Positions 6,808 through 14,012 of a stretch of 34,290 nt of DNA are shown one piece after another (position 1 is the first letter of the stretch; every line of letters starts with the position of its first letter). The stretch comes from Pseudomonadota bacterium (GTDB lineage: Bacteria; Pseudomonadota; Alphaproteobacteria; Sphingomonadales; Sphingomonadaceae), in assembly GCA_023426225.1 (NCBI GenBank), contig JAFABD010000151.1:1-34290 (forward strand), in the 5' to 3' direction. Under the pieces are notes generated by a model, which was not told the DNA's origin, ran no database searches, and was given only the letters and a program-made list of their open reading frames with translations. The translations under genes were made by a program, and so were the position numbers.

Positions 6808-7826
6808 CACTTCTTCTCCTGCGGGTCCGCCCATCGTGTCGCGGGCGGGAATGTCTGGTCATAGGTGGCGCCGAGCCCGGTGCCGTAGACGGGATTGGGA
6901 AGCACGAACCAGCCGCGCCCCCACAGTCCGGCGATGCCGGGGCGCTGCACGGCCTCGCGCCGCGCCGGGTGCGGCGGTCCGGCAAAGAGGTCGCTGAAAT
7001 CGCCCAGTTGATCGCCGCCCATGGCGACGACGCACCAGCGCGCGGCAATCGCGGCACGCCGACCGTCCTTGCCCGATCGCCCGTCCACGTCGCCCTTGAG
7101 GAACAGCGTCTCGCCATGGCGCGCCGGCCCCAGCCCCGCTCCCGCAAGCGCCGCCTCGGTCGCGGCGGCATTGGCGGCGGCACGATTGGTGTTGAAGATC
7201 ACCGTGACGCCCATGGCCCGCAGCGCCCGGACAGCTTCCACGGCCCCGGGAACCGCCGCCACCTTGTCCGCACCGGTCTTTTCCCAGCGGTCCCAGCGCG
7301 CGGGATCCCATGGCCCCGGGTGCTGCGCGTCAACCCCTTCGTATCCAAGGTTGAGCACCAGCGTCTCGTCGACGTCGAACACCGCTGCCGGCGGCTCCTT
7401 GCCGCACGGCATGAAGCGCGGCTCGCCGAACGACGCATCCGGCGCCAGCACGACCGAACGACGCGGCGCTGCGGGATCGCGCTTCTCGTCGGCCAGGCGG
7501 CGCCGGACATGGTCGACCAGCGCCTGATACGCCTGCACGCTCAGCGCCGCGGCCTCGCCGGAACCATAAAGATACTGGAACTGCGGCGCGATGGCACCCG
7601 GCGCTGCCGGCGCACCGCCGCCGGCGGACACCGGCTCGGCCGGGACCTCGCCATCGGGCGGCGGCAACGATTTGAGCCCGGTGATCACGTAACGATCCGG
7701 CACGGCCGCGGGGGCCGCAGCGGGGCGATGCGGCACGCCGCTGCGCGCGCATCCGGCAAGTGTCATCGCCGCGACAAGGGCCAGCGCCGTTGCCGCCCGG
7801 CGATGCCGCCGATCAACGCCGCCCAT
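6807..7826 (-). CDS. HAD-superfamily acid phosphatase, lipoprotein (class C/e(P4)-like), inserted between scoA and scoB
   Basis: A 339-aa predicted lipoprotein with a signal peptide ending in the lipobox LAGC (C26). An Ala/Pro-rich linker follows, then a HAD phosphatase domain. Catalytic motifs are FDVDET (D151 and D153), NTNR (212-215), the lysine in LFLKGD and the acidic motif GDQLGDFSD (271-279). This arrangement matches outer-membrane acid phosphatases such as lipoprotein e(P4)/OlpA. The start ATG 7826 overlaps the scoA stop by one base (TGATG), and the stop overlaps the scoB start in the same manner, so it is translated as a middle cistron of the sco operon. Substrate is unknown; nucleotide phosphates are plausible for the family. 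Confidence 0.88.
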   Translation of the reverse strand: MGGVDRRHRRAATALALVAAMTLAGCARSGVPHRPAAAPAAVPDRYVITGLKSLPPPDGEVPAEPVSAGGGAPAAPGAIAPQFQYLYGSGEAAALSVQAYQALVDHVRRRLADEKRDPAAPRRSVVLAPDASFGEPRFMPCGKEPPAAVFDVDETLVLNLGYEGVDAQHPGPWDPARWDRWEKTGADKVAAVPGAVEAVRALRAMGVTVIFNTNRAAANAAATEAALAGAGLGPARHGETLFLKGDVDGRSGKDGRRAAIAARWCVVAMGGDQLGDFSDLFAGPPHPARREAVQRPGIAGLWGRGWFVLPNPVYGTGLGATYDQTFPPATRWADPQEKK

Positions 7827-8533
7827 CACGCGGCCTCGCGCGCCCGGGTCGTGCGGAACTCGATCTTCTTGTCATAGGGCGCCCCGACGATCATGCGCTT
7901 CACATAGATGCCGGGCAGGTGGATCTGGTCGGGGTCCAGGCTTCCGACAGGGACAACTTCCTCAACTTCGGCGACGCAGATCTTGCCTGCGGTTGCCATC
8001 GGCTGGTTGAAGTTACGCGCGGTCTTGCGGAACACCAGGTTGCCCGCCTCGTCGGCCTTCCAGCCCTTGATGATCGACACGTCGGCGCGGATTCCACGCT
8101 CGAGGATATACTCCTCCCCGTCGAACAGCTTGACCTCCTTGCCCTCGGCGACCTTCGTTCCGACGCCCGTCTTGGTGTAAAAGCCCGGGATGCCGGCACC
8201 GCCCGCGCGGCACCGTTCGGCGAGAGTTCCCTGAGGGCAGAACTCGACCTCCAATTCGCCCGAGAGATATTGGCGTTCGAACTCCTTGTTCTCGCCGACA
8301 TAGGACGAGATCATCTTCTTCACCTGGCGACTGCGCAGCAGCTTGCCCAGGCCGACATTGTCGATCCCGGCGTTGTTCGACGCGATGGTGAGATCCTTGA
8401 CGCCCGACGCCTGAATGGCGTCGATCAGCCGCTCGGGGATGCCGCAAAGGCCGAACCCGCCTGCGCACAGGGTCATGCCGTCGAACAGCAGCCCTTCCAG
8501 CGCTGCCTCCGCGTTGGGATAGAGCTTTTTCAT
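7826..8533 (-). CDS. scoA: 3-oxoacid (succinyl-CoA:acetoacetate) CoA-transferase, subunit A
   Basis: A 235-aa alpha subunit of the CoA-transferase. It has the CoA-transferase family signature near the N-terminus (GMTLCAGGFGLCGIPERLIDAI), the conserved LTIASNNAGIDNVGLGKLL and the GAGIPGFYTKTGVGTKVAEGKE stretch. The ATG at 8533 follows AGGAGGG at good spacing. It is the first gene of scoA-phosphatase-scoB and is transcribed away from the outer-membrane protein gene at 8869. The intervening 335 bp contains a perfect inverted repeat that may be its operator. Confidence 0.95.
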   Translation of the reverse strand: MKKLYPNAEAALEGLLFDGMTLCAGGFGLCGIPERLIDAIQASGVKDLTIASNNAGIDNVGLGKLLRSRQVKKMISSYVGENKEFERQYLSGELEVEFCPQGTLAERCRAGGAGIPGFYTKTGVGTKVAEGKEVKLFDGEEYILERGIRADVSIIKGWKADEAGNLVFRKTARNFNQPMATAGKICVAEVEEVVPVGSLDPDQIHLPGIYVKRMIVGAPYDKKIEFRTTRAREAA

Positions 8534-8722
8534 GGCGATTCCCTCCTAGTCCGGATGAGGCGATAATCCGGGGCCGAAGCGCGGGTCAAGCAAACCTGAA
8601 CCGGCTTTCAACTTCTGGAGGGCCGCGGCGATCCGAACTGCATACGCCGCCCCATCACCCGGCATGACGCCACAATTCCGCCGCGGTTCGCGCTTAGCGC
8701 CCCGCCTCCCCGATCCGCGAAA

Positions 8723-8757
8723 TGTTGCATTTTTGCTACAGTGCAGAAAATGCAACA
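8723..8757. promoter_or_regulatory. Inverted repeat in the divergent scoA / outer-membrane protein intergenic region
   Basis: TGTTGCATTTT (8723-8733) and AAAATGCAACA (8747-8757) are perfect 11-bp inverted arms. TGC and GCA triplets also occur inside the 13-bp spacer, and further TGCAGCA copies lie at about 8771-8777 and 8791-8797. The layout suggests an operator. TGC-rich palindromes of this kind are bound by PhaR-type regulators of polyhydroxybutyrate metabolism in alphaproteobacteria, and the sco operon would be a sensible target. The regulator identity is inference. Confidence 0.5.
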
Positions 8758-8839
8758 CACAGTTTCGCGGTGCAGCATTGACCTTCGCAGATGCAGCACT
8801 AAATGCGCTGCCACGGGTATCGTTTCCGACCCGTCATAA

Positions 8840-8845
8840 TATAAT
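8840..8845 (+). promoter_or_regulatory. Candidate -10 element for the outer-membrane protein gene
   Basis: A TATAAT hexamer 24 bp before the ATG at 8869, in a locally AT-rich patch. No good -35 hexamer is found 16-18 bp upstream, so the promoter call is tentative. Confidence 0.35.
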
Positions 8846-8868
8846 AGTAGTTCGATCCGAGGTTCATT

Positions 8869-9432
8869 ATGCGTTATATTCTTGCTTCCGCGCTGGCTCT
8901 TGGCGCCTTCTCTACGCCTGCATTTGCACAGGAAGCAGCCGCTTCTTTCACCGGCCCGCGCGCGGAAGTTGTCGCCGGCTGGGATCACGTCAAGAACGAC
9001 GGCGACAAGAAGTCGGGCGTCACCTACGGCTTTGGCGCCGGCTATGACACCGCTTTCGGCAACGTCGTGCTGGGTGCCGAAGCCGAACTGACCGGCGCGA
9101 CCACCGAAAAGTGCGCCGCCACGGCGACGGTCAAGGGCTGCTTCCAGGCAGGCCGTGACATCTATGCCGGCGGCCGCATCGGCTATGCCTTCAGCCCGAA
9201 GGCGCTGGTCTATGGCAAGGTCGGCTACACCAACGCCCGCGTGTCGGCTGAGATCGACACCAACACCTCGCTGGTGACGCGCGCGACCAACAATCTCGAC
9301 GGCATCCGTCTGGGCGCCGGCGTGGAGACCACGTTCGGCAAGTTCCTCGGCAAGATCGAGTATCGTTACTCGAACTACGCCGACAACTATGTCCGTCACC
9401 AGGTCGTCGCCGGCCTGGGCGTGCGCTTCTAA
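8869..9432 (+). CDS. Outer-membrane beta-barrel protein (Omp25/opacity-like)
   Basis: A 187-aa small porin-like protein. A signal peptide (MRYILASALALGAFSTPAFA, cleavage before QEAAA) precedes alternating beta strands such as GVTYGFGAGYDTAFGNVVLGAEAEL, AGGRIGYAFSPKALVYGKVGYTNA and GKIEYRYSNY. The chain ends with LGVRF, the C-terminal phenylalanine expected for BAM-dependent insertion. Two cysteines (KCAATATVKGC) may form a loop disulfide. Size and pattern fit the 8-stranded Omp25/31 and opacity family common in alphaproteobacteria. It is monocistronic, with GAGG before the ATG and a strong terminator downstream. Function is structural or unknown. Confidence 0.88.
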   Translation: MRYILASALALGAFSTPAFAQEAAASFTGPRAEVVAGWDHVKNDGDKKSGVTYGFGAGYDTAFGNVVLGAEAELTGATTEKCAATATVKGCFQAGRDIYAGGRIGYAFSPKALVYGKVGYTNARVSAEIDTNTSLVTRATNNLDGIRLGAGVETTFGKFLGKIEYRYSNYADNYVRHQVVAGLGVRF

Positions 9433-9464
9433 TCGCACCGCCGATCCGGCAACGGGTCGATCAG

Positions 9465-9499
9465 GGGGCTGCGCAGCACCATTGCTGCGCAGCCCCTTT
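9465..9499 (+). terminator. Intrinsic terminator after the outer-membrane protein gene
   Basis: A perfect 14-bp stem, GGGGCTGCGCAGCA (9465-9478) with TGCTGCGCAGCCCC (9483-9496), a 4-nt loop, and TTT after the stem. It lies about 30 nt past the stop codon. Confidence 0.85.
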
Positions 9500-9562
9500 G
9501 CGTTTGCGGCATCGGATGGGCTAGCGGTCAAGCGACCCATGGGGACTGCAGGGAGGATGTGA

Positions 9563-11212
9563 ATGGACGCGATGCGCACGGGCGGACGGATCCTGGTCGA
9601 TAATCTGGTCGCCCAAGGATGCGACCGGATCTTTCACGTACCGGGCGAAAGCTTCCTCGCGGTGCTCGACGCGCTTCATGACACGTCCGCAATCGACCTC
9701 GTCACCTGTCGGCAGGAAGGCGGCGCAGCGTTCATGGCCTGCGCCGACGGCGCCATGACCGGGCGGCCGGGCGTCTGCTTCGTTACGCGGGGCCCCGGCG
9801 CCACCAATGCAAGCATCGGCGTCCATGTCGCGATGCAGGACTCGCTGCCGATGATCCTCTTCATCGGCGACGTCGATCGCGCGATGCGCGATCGCGAGGG
9901 CTTCCAGGAAGTCGACCTTCCGGCATTCTTCGCTCCGCTCGCCAAATGGTCGACCCGAATCGAGGATGCCCGACGCATCCCCGAATATGTCGCGCGCGCC
10001 TGGAGCGTGGCGCAGTCCGGGCGCCCCGGTCCGGTGGTGATTGCCCTGCCCGAAGACATGCTCTGCGATGCCGTCGCCGCGTTCGATCGCCCCGCAGTGG
10101 ATCGTGTGGCGCAAGTACCCGATCGTGCCGCGCTCGACGTTATGGCCGCGATGATTGCCGAGGCGGAGCGGCCGGTTGCGATCGTCGGCGGTGCCGGCTG
10201 GGATGCTGCGACGGGCGCTGCGTTCGAGCGGTTCGCCCAGGCGATCGGCCTTCCCGTGGCAACGGCGTTCCGACGTCAGGACGCGCTCCCTCCCGAGTCA
10301 CCGGTCTATGCCGGCAACCTCGGCTACGGCCCCAACCCGCGCCTGGCGGAGCGGGTGCGAAATGCGGATCTGATTCTTGCCGTCGGCGCCCGGCTCGGCG
10401 AGGCAACAACCGATGGCTATGCGCTGATCACGCCCGACCATCCGGGACAGCGACTCATTCATGTTCATCCCGATCCGAACGAGTTGGGACGAGTCTATCG
10501 GCCCGACCTGGCGATCTGTGCCGACATGCGCAGCTTTGCCGAGGCCGCCGCACTCGGCGATTATGGCGCGCCGCGCCACGCCGCCGCCGAAGCCCATGCG
10601 GAATGGCGCGTATGGGCGACGCCCATCCCGCGGGACGGCGTGGCACTCGATCTGGGACAATGCGTCGCGGCGATGCGCGAAGCGATGCCGGGCGACACGA
10701 TCATCTGTAACGGCGCGGGCAATTTCTCGGGCTGGTGGCACCGCTTTTGGCACTATGGCGCCTATCCGTCCCAGCTTGCGCCCACGGCGGGCGCCATGGG
10801 GTTCGGTGTACCCGCAGCCGTCGCGGCGGCGCTCCGTGCCCCCGAGCGCGCCGTCGTGGCGATTGCCGGCGACGGGGATTTCCTGATGAACGGGCAGGAA
10901 TTGGCAACCGCGGTCCAGCATGGCGCCGACATGCTGGTCATCGTGGTCGACAACGGTGCCTATGGCACGATCCGGATGCACCAGGAGCGCGAATATCCGA
11001 CACGCCTCTCGGGAACGACGTTGCACAATCCCGACTTTGCCGCCCTGGCTCGCGCCTATGGCTGCTGGTCGGAAATGGTTGATTCGACCGCAGCCTTCGC
11101 CCCGGCGCTGGATCGGGCGCTTGCCCAGCCTGGCGTCCGGTTATTGCACCTGCGGACGGACGTGGAGTTCATCACCCCCGCGATCACGATTGAGGCGCTG
11201 CGCCGCCGGTGA
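9563..11212 (+). CDS. Thiamine-diphosphate-dependent enzyme, acetolactate synthase-like
   Basis: A 549-aa protein with the three domains of the ALS/pyruvate-oxidase superfamily. The N-terminal Pyr domain has the cofactor-activating glutamate E52 (CRQEGGAAF) and the RGPGATNASIGVHVAMQDSLPMILF stretch. The central Rossmann-like domain spans about 190-330. The C-terminal PP domain has the TPP/Mg motif GDGDFLMN (436-443) followed by VVDNGAYGTIRMHQ. ATG 9563 is preceded by GGGAGG. It stands alone with no small regulatory subunit and no ilvC next to it, so it is probably a catabolic or secondary-metabolism decarboxylase/ligase rather than the biosynthetic ALS. The substrate is not identifiable. Confidence 0.88.
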   Translation: MDAMRTGGRILVDNLVAQGCDRIFHVPGESFLAVLDALHDTSAIDLVTCRQEGGAAFMACADGAMTGRPGVCFVTRGPGATNASIGVHVAMQDSLPMILFIGDVDRAMRDREGFQEVDLPAFFAPLAKWSTRIEDARRIPEYVARAWSVAQSGRPGPVVIALPEDMLCDAVAAFDRPAVDRVAQVPDRAALDVMAAMIAEAERPVAIVGGAGWDAATGAAFERFAQAIGLPVATAFRRQDALPPESPVYAGNLGYGPNPRLAERVRNADLILAVGARLGEATTDGYALITPDHPGQRLIHVHPDPNELGRVYRPDLAICADMRSFAEAAALGDYGAPRHAAAEAHAEWRVWATPIPRDGVALDLGQCVAAMREAMPGDTIICNGAGNFSGWWHRFWHYGAYPSQLAPTAGAMGFGVPAAVAAALRAPERAVVAIAGDGDFLMNGQELATAVQHGADMLVIVVDNGAYGTIRMHQEREYPTRLSGTTLHNPDFAALARAYGCWSEMVDSTAAFAPALDRALAQPGVRLLHLRTDVEFITPAITIEALRRR

Positions 11213-11312
11213 TCCGACGGCAATCCCACGCTCGATTTGCCGCCACGTGCGGCACGCTATAGAAAGAGGAGCTTATTCTTGCGCGTGACGAGTTATCTGA
11301 CTGGAAACGACC

Positions 11313-11555
11313 GTGCCCTGGCGTAGCATCCATATCGGCGATGAAGGCGAACCCCGTCTCGAGATCGACGGCGTTCGTGTCTGGCAACATGAGTGGCGCT
11401 GGCAGGACAGCAAGACGATCGCATTGCCGAACCCGCTCGAGCCAAAGCAGACGCTTGGCCACATGATCTGCGAAGCGGGGCCCGTGCGCCGTCCGGCCCG
11501 CTTTGCCGCCGCCAAGCTGCCCAGCGGCTTGTGGTCCTTCTACGTCCGCGTGTGA
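11313..11555 (+). CDS. Small conserved-looking hypothetical protein (80 aa)
   Basis: An 80-codon frame starting at GTG 11313 with a weak GGAAA about 7 nt upstream, ending 10 nt before a bidirectional terminator. The product (opening MPWRSIHIGDEGEPRLEIDG) is Trp- and Pro-rich with normal third-position GC, and lacks signal peptide or membrane segment. The coding signal and the terminator directly behind it support a real gene. No family is recognised. Confidence 0.65.
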   Translation: MPWRSIHIGDEGEPRLEIDGVRVWQHEWRWQDSKTIALPNPLEPKQTLGHMICEAGPVRRPARFAAAKLPSGLWSFYVRV

Positions 11556-11564
11556 TCAAAACGA

Positions 11565-11589
11565 AAACGGGGGCGCGCGGCCCCCGTTT
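11565..11589. terminator. Bidirectional terminator between the 80-aa gene and csbD
   Basis: AAACGGGGGC (11565-11574) pairs perfectly with GCCCCCGTTT (11580-11589) around a 5-nt loop, with A-rich and T-rich flanks, so that it works in both directions. It separates the rightward gene ending at 11555 from the leftward gene ending at 11610. Confidence 0.85.
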
Positions 11590-11609
11590 CCTTGGCAGCG
11601 CCGGGGCGA

Positions 11610-11780
11610 TCAGATGTCGTCGCCCAGCACGCCCTTGACCTTGCCCTTGAACTGCTCGCCTTTGCCTTTCAGCTCCTGATTGGCGCCTTCCTGACGAACA
11701 ACAGGGTCATCGCTGGTCTGCTTTACCTTGCCAATGGCTTCGTTGACGTTGCCCTTGATCTTGTCGGTGAGCTCACCCAT
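11610..11780 (-). CDS. CsbD family general stress protein
   Basis: A 56-aa CsbD-like protein: MGELTDKIKGNVNEAIGKVKQ, then a repeat of the same pattern, GANQELKGKGEQFKGKVKGVLGDDI. The family is small, charged, and induced by general stress; its biochemical role is not established. ATG 11780 is chosen because GGAGAG lies just upstream. A longer reading from 11810 would begin inside that leader. Confidence 0.9.
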   Translation of the reverse strand: MGELTDKIKGNVNEAIGKVKQTSDDPVVRQEGANQELKGKGEQFKGKVKGVLGDDI

Positions 11781-11901
11781 CGCGGTCTCTCCTTGTCCGA
11801 TCCGGCGCACCCTGCGCCGGATACTCGATCAAGAAACCGACCAAGGACCGCTGCCGTTCCCATCGTAACGGCAGCGATCTGTTCGCGATCGGCTATGCCC
11901 G

Positions 11902-12906
11902 TCAGATCAGACCTGCGAGCGGACTCGACGGATCGGCATAACGTCGCTGCCCCATTCGGCCGGCAAGATAGGCCAGGCGCCCCGCCTCGACTGCAGCCCG
12001 CATCGCGTGCGCCATGCGCACCGGATCCTTGGCTTCGGCGATCGCCGTGTTCATCAGCACGCCGTCACAACCGAGTTCCATCGCAACCGCTGCATCGGAA
12101 GCGGTGCCCACGCCGGCATCGACCAACACCGGCACCTTCGCACCTTCGACGATAAGCCGAATCGTCACACGATTCTGAATGCCCAGTCCCGATCCGATCG
12201 GGGCTCCCAATGGCATGATCGCGACCGCCCCGGCGTCCTCCAGACGCTTGGCGGCGATAGGATCGTCGACGCAATAGACCATCGGCTTGAAGCCTTCCTT
12301 GGCCAGGATCTCGGTCGCCCGCAGCGTCTCGACCATATCCGGATAAAGCGTACGCGCTTCGCCGAGCACCTCCAGCTTCACCAGGTCCCAGCCCCCTGCC
12401 TCGCGCGCCAGGCGCAGCGTCCGAATCGCTTCGTCCGCGGTGAAGCAACCGGCCGTGTTGGGCAGATAGGTGATCTTCCTGGGATCGATATAGTCGGTGA
12501 GCATCGGCGCCTTGGGATCGCTCACGTTCACCCGCCGCACCGCCACCGTCACGATTTCGGCGCCGGACGCCTCAACCGCCGCCGCATTCTGGGCGAAGTC
12601 CTTGTACTTGCCCGTGCCCACGATCAACCGCGAACGGAATCGCCTTCCGGCGACGGTCCAGCAATCCTCGTCAAGCGCCGTCGCATGGTCGCCGCCGCCA
12701 ACGAAATGCACGATTTCCAGGCTGTCACCATCGGCGACCGCAACCGCCGCCAGCGTCGAGCGCGGAACGACTTCGAGGTTACGCTCGACCGCCACCTTCT
12801 CCGGGACGAGCCCCAGCTCCTCGGCAAGCTGCGCAAGCGTGATCCCGGCGCGAACGCGGCGATGCTCGCCGTTCACGGTGATCGAGAGGGTACCGTCGCT
12901 GTGCAA
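11902..12906 (-). CDS. thiG: Thiazole synthase fused to its sulfur carrier (ThiS-ThiG)
   Basis: A 334-aa bifunctional protein for making the thiazole half of thiamine. The first ~65 residues are a ThiS ubiquitin-like domain (ITVNGEHRRVRAGITLAQLAEELGL ending VHFVGGG). In a fused protein the Gly-Gly end leads directly into ThiG. ThiG follows as a TIM barrel with FRSRLIVGTGKYKDFAQN, the Schiff-base region VTVAVRRVN and the phosphate-binding loops DAGVGTASDAAVAMELGCDGVLMNTAIAEAKDP. The start is taken as TTG 12906 because GGAGG sits 8 nt before it; ATG 12921 is in frame but has no ribosome binding site. No thiamine (THI-box) riboswitch was recognised in the roughly 140 bp before aroQ, and no other thi gene adjoins it. 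Confidence 0.93.
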   Translation of the reverse strand: MHSDGTLSITVNGEHRRVRAGITLAQLAEELGLVPEKVAVERNLEVVPRSTLAAVAVADGDSLEIVHFVGGGDHATALDEDCWTVAGRRFRSRLIVGTGKYKDFAQNAAAVEASGAEIVTVAVRRVNVSDPKAPMLTDYIDPRKITYLPNTAGCFTADEAIRTLRLAREAGGWDLVKLEVLGEARTLYPDMVETLRATEILAKEGFKPMVYCVDDPIAAKRLEDAGAVAIMPLGAPIGSGLGIQNRVTIRLIVEGAKVPVLVDAGVGTASDAAVAMELGCDGVLMNTAIAEAKDPVRMAHAMRAAVEAGRLAYLAGRMGQRRYADPSSPLAGLI

Positions 12907-13047
12907 GTTGTCTTCCTCCATGCGGAATGCGGGCTGCGAACCGGCGGGCAAGCGCCGTGTCCGCGCGGGAAATCACGCCCGATTTGATCGCTGACGCTGG
13001 GTCATATAGGTAAGCCTCCGATACCCCCGCAACCGAAAGGCACATCC

Positions 13048-13482
13048 TTGGCCGACCTGGTCCTCGTTCTCAACGGCCCGAACCTCAATCTGCTGGGCCT
13101 GCGCGAGCCGGAGATCTATGGCTCGGACACGCTCGACGACATTGCGGGCCAGCTTGAGGATCGGGCGCGGCAGCTCGATATCGAGATCGATCTCCGCCAG
13201 TCGAACCATGAGGGGCATCTTATCGACTGGTTGCACGAGGCGCAGGCTCGGAGCGCCAAGGCAGTGATCCTCAATCCGGGCGGGTATACGCACACCTCGG
13301 TGGCGCTGCACGATGCCGTCAAGAGCATTACGACGCCGGTGATCGAGGTGCATCTTTCGAACCCGCATGCGCGCGAATCGTTCCGGCATATCAGCCTGGT
13401 CGGGCGCGCAGCACGCGGGACTGTGGCTGGCTTTGGCGCGCTGTCCTACATGCTGGCGCTTGAAGCCGTGGCGCGCTTCTGA
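13048..13482 (+). CDS. aroQ: Type II 3-dehydroquinate dehydratase
   Basis: A 144-aa dodecameric-type dehydroquinase (3-dehydroquinate to 3-dehydroshikimate, shikimate pathway). The family motifs are complete: VLNGPNLNLLGLREPEIYG with the catalytic tyrosine and arginine, LRQSNHEGHLIDWLHEA, LNPGGYTHTSVALHDAV and EVHLSNPHARESFRHISLV with the catalytic histidine. Start is TTG 13048 after AAAGG. It sits just ahead of accB-accC, 33 nt away, an order frequent in alphaproteobacteria. Confidence 0.96.
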   Translation: MADLVLVLNGPNLNLLGLREPEIYGSDTLDDIAGQLEDRARQLDIEIDLRQSNHEGHLIDWLHEAQARSAKAVILNPGGYTHTSVALHDAVKSITTPVIEVHLSNPHARESFRHISLVGRAARGTVAGFGALSYMLALEAVARF

Positions 13483-13515
13483 CACAGGGCGCGCTTTCAT
13501 TAGATGAAGGGTCGA

Positions 13516-14001
13516 ATGGCCGAAGAACAGAAGAAGGCGGGAGCGATGCAGATCGATATCGATCTGGTCCGTCAGCTCGCCGCAGTGCTCGACGATACGC
13601 AGCTCACCGAAATCGAGGTGGAGGACGGCGACCGCCGCGTCCGCGTCGCCCGCAAGGTTTCGGTCGCCTCGGCACCGGTTCACATGGCGGCGCCCGCCTA
13701 TGCGCCGGCCCCGGCGGCCCCGGTCGCCGCACCGGCCGAAGTCGCCGCACCGGCACCTGCCGCCAACGCCAATGCGCTCAAGTCGCCGATGGTGGGCACC
13801 GCCTATCTCGCCGCCAATCCGGAGGCCAAACCCTTCGTGACGGTCGGACAGCAGGTTGCCGCGGGTGACACGCTGCTCATCATCGAGGCGATGAAGGTGA
13901 TGAACCCGATCCAGGCGCCCGGCGCGGGTACGGTCAAGGCGATCCTGGTCGAGAACGGCCAGCCGGTCGAGTTCGACCAGCCGCTCGTCGTCATCGAATA
14001 A
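13516..14001 (+). CDS. accB: Acetyl-CoA carboxylase biotin carboxyl carrier protein
   Basis: A 161-aa BCCP. It has an N-terminal helix (IDIDLVRQLAAVLDDTQLTEIEVEDGDRRVRVAR), a Pro/Ala-rich flexible linker (about 55-85) and a C-terminal biotinyl domain. The biotinylated lysine is K127 within EAMKVMN, and the protruding-thumb region FVTVGQQVAAGD is present. Start ATG 13516 follows GAAGGG; an in-frame ATG lies four codons earlier (13504). It is 11 nt ahead of accC and together they form the biotin carboxylase half of acetyl-CoA carboxylase for fatty-acid synthesis. Confidence 0.97.
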   Translation: MAEEQKKAGAMQIDIDLVRQLAAVLDDTQLTEIEVEDGDRRVRVARKVSVASAPVHMAAPAYAPAPAAPVAAPAEVAAPAPAANANALKSPMVGTAYLAANPEAKPFVTVGQQVAAGDTLLIIEAMKVMNPIQAPGAGTVKAILVENGQPVEFDQPLVVIE

Positions 14002-14012
14002 CGGCGCGCATC

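Noticed and set aside
9563..11212. Annotation of the TPP enzyme as biosynthetic acetolactate synthase (ilvB/ilvI)
   Set aside because: There is no regulatory subunit gene or ilvC beside it, and the sequence only supports the wider ALS-like family.
12907..13047. Possible TPP riboswitch before thiS-thiG
   Set aside because: The segment is only about 140 bp up to aroQ and no THI-box (CTGAGA/ACCTGA-type) pairing was seen.
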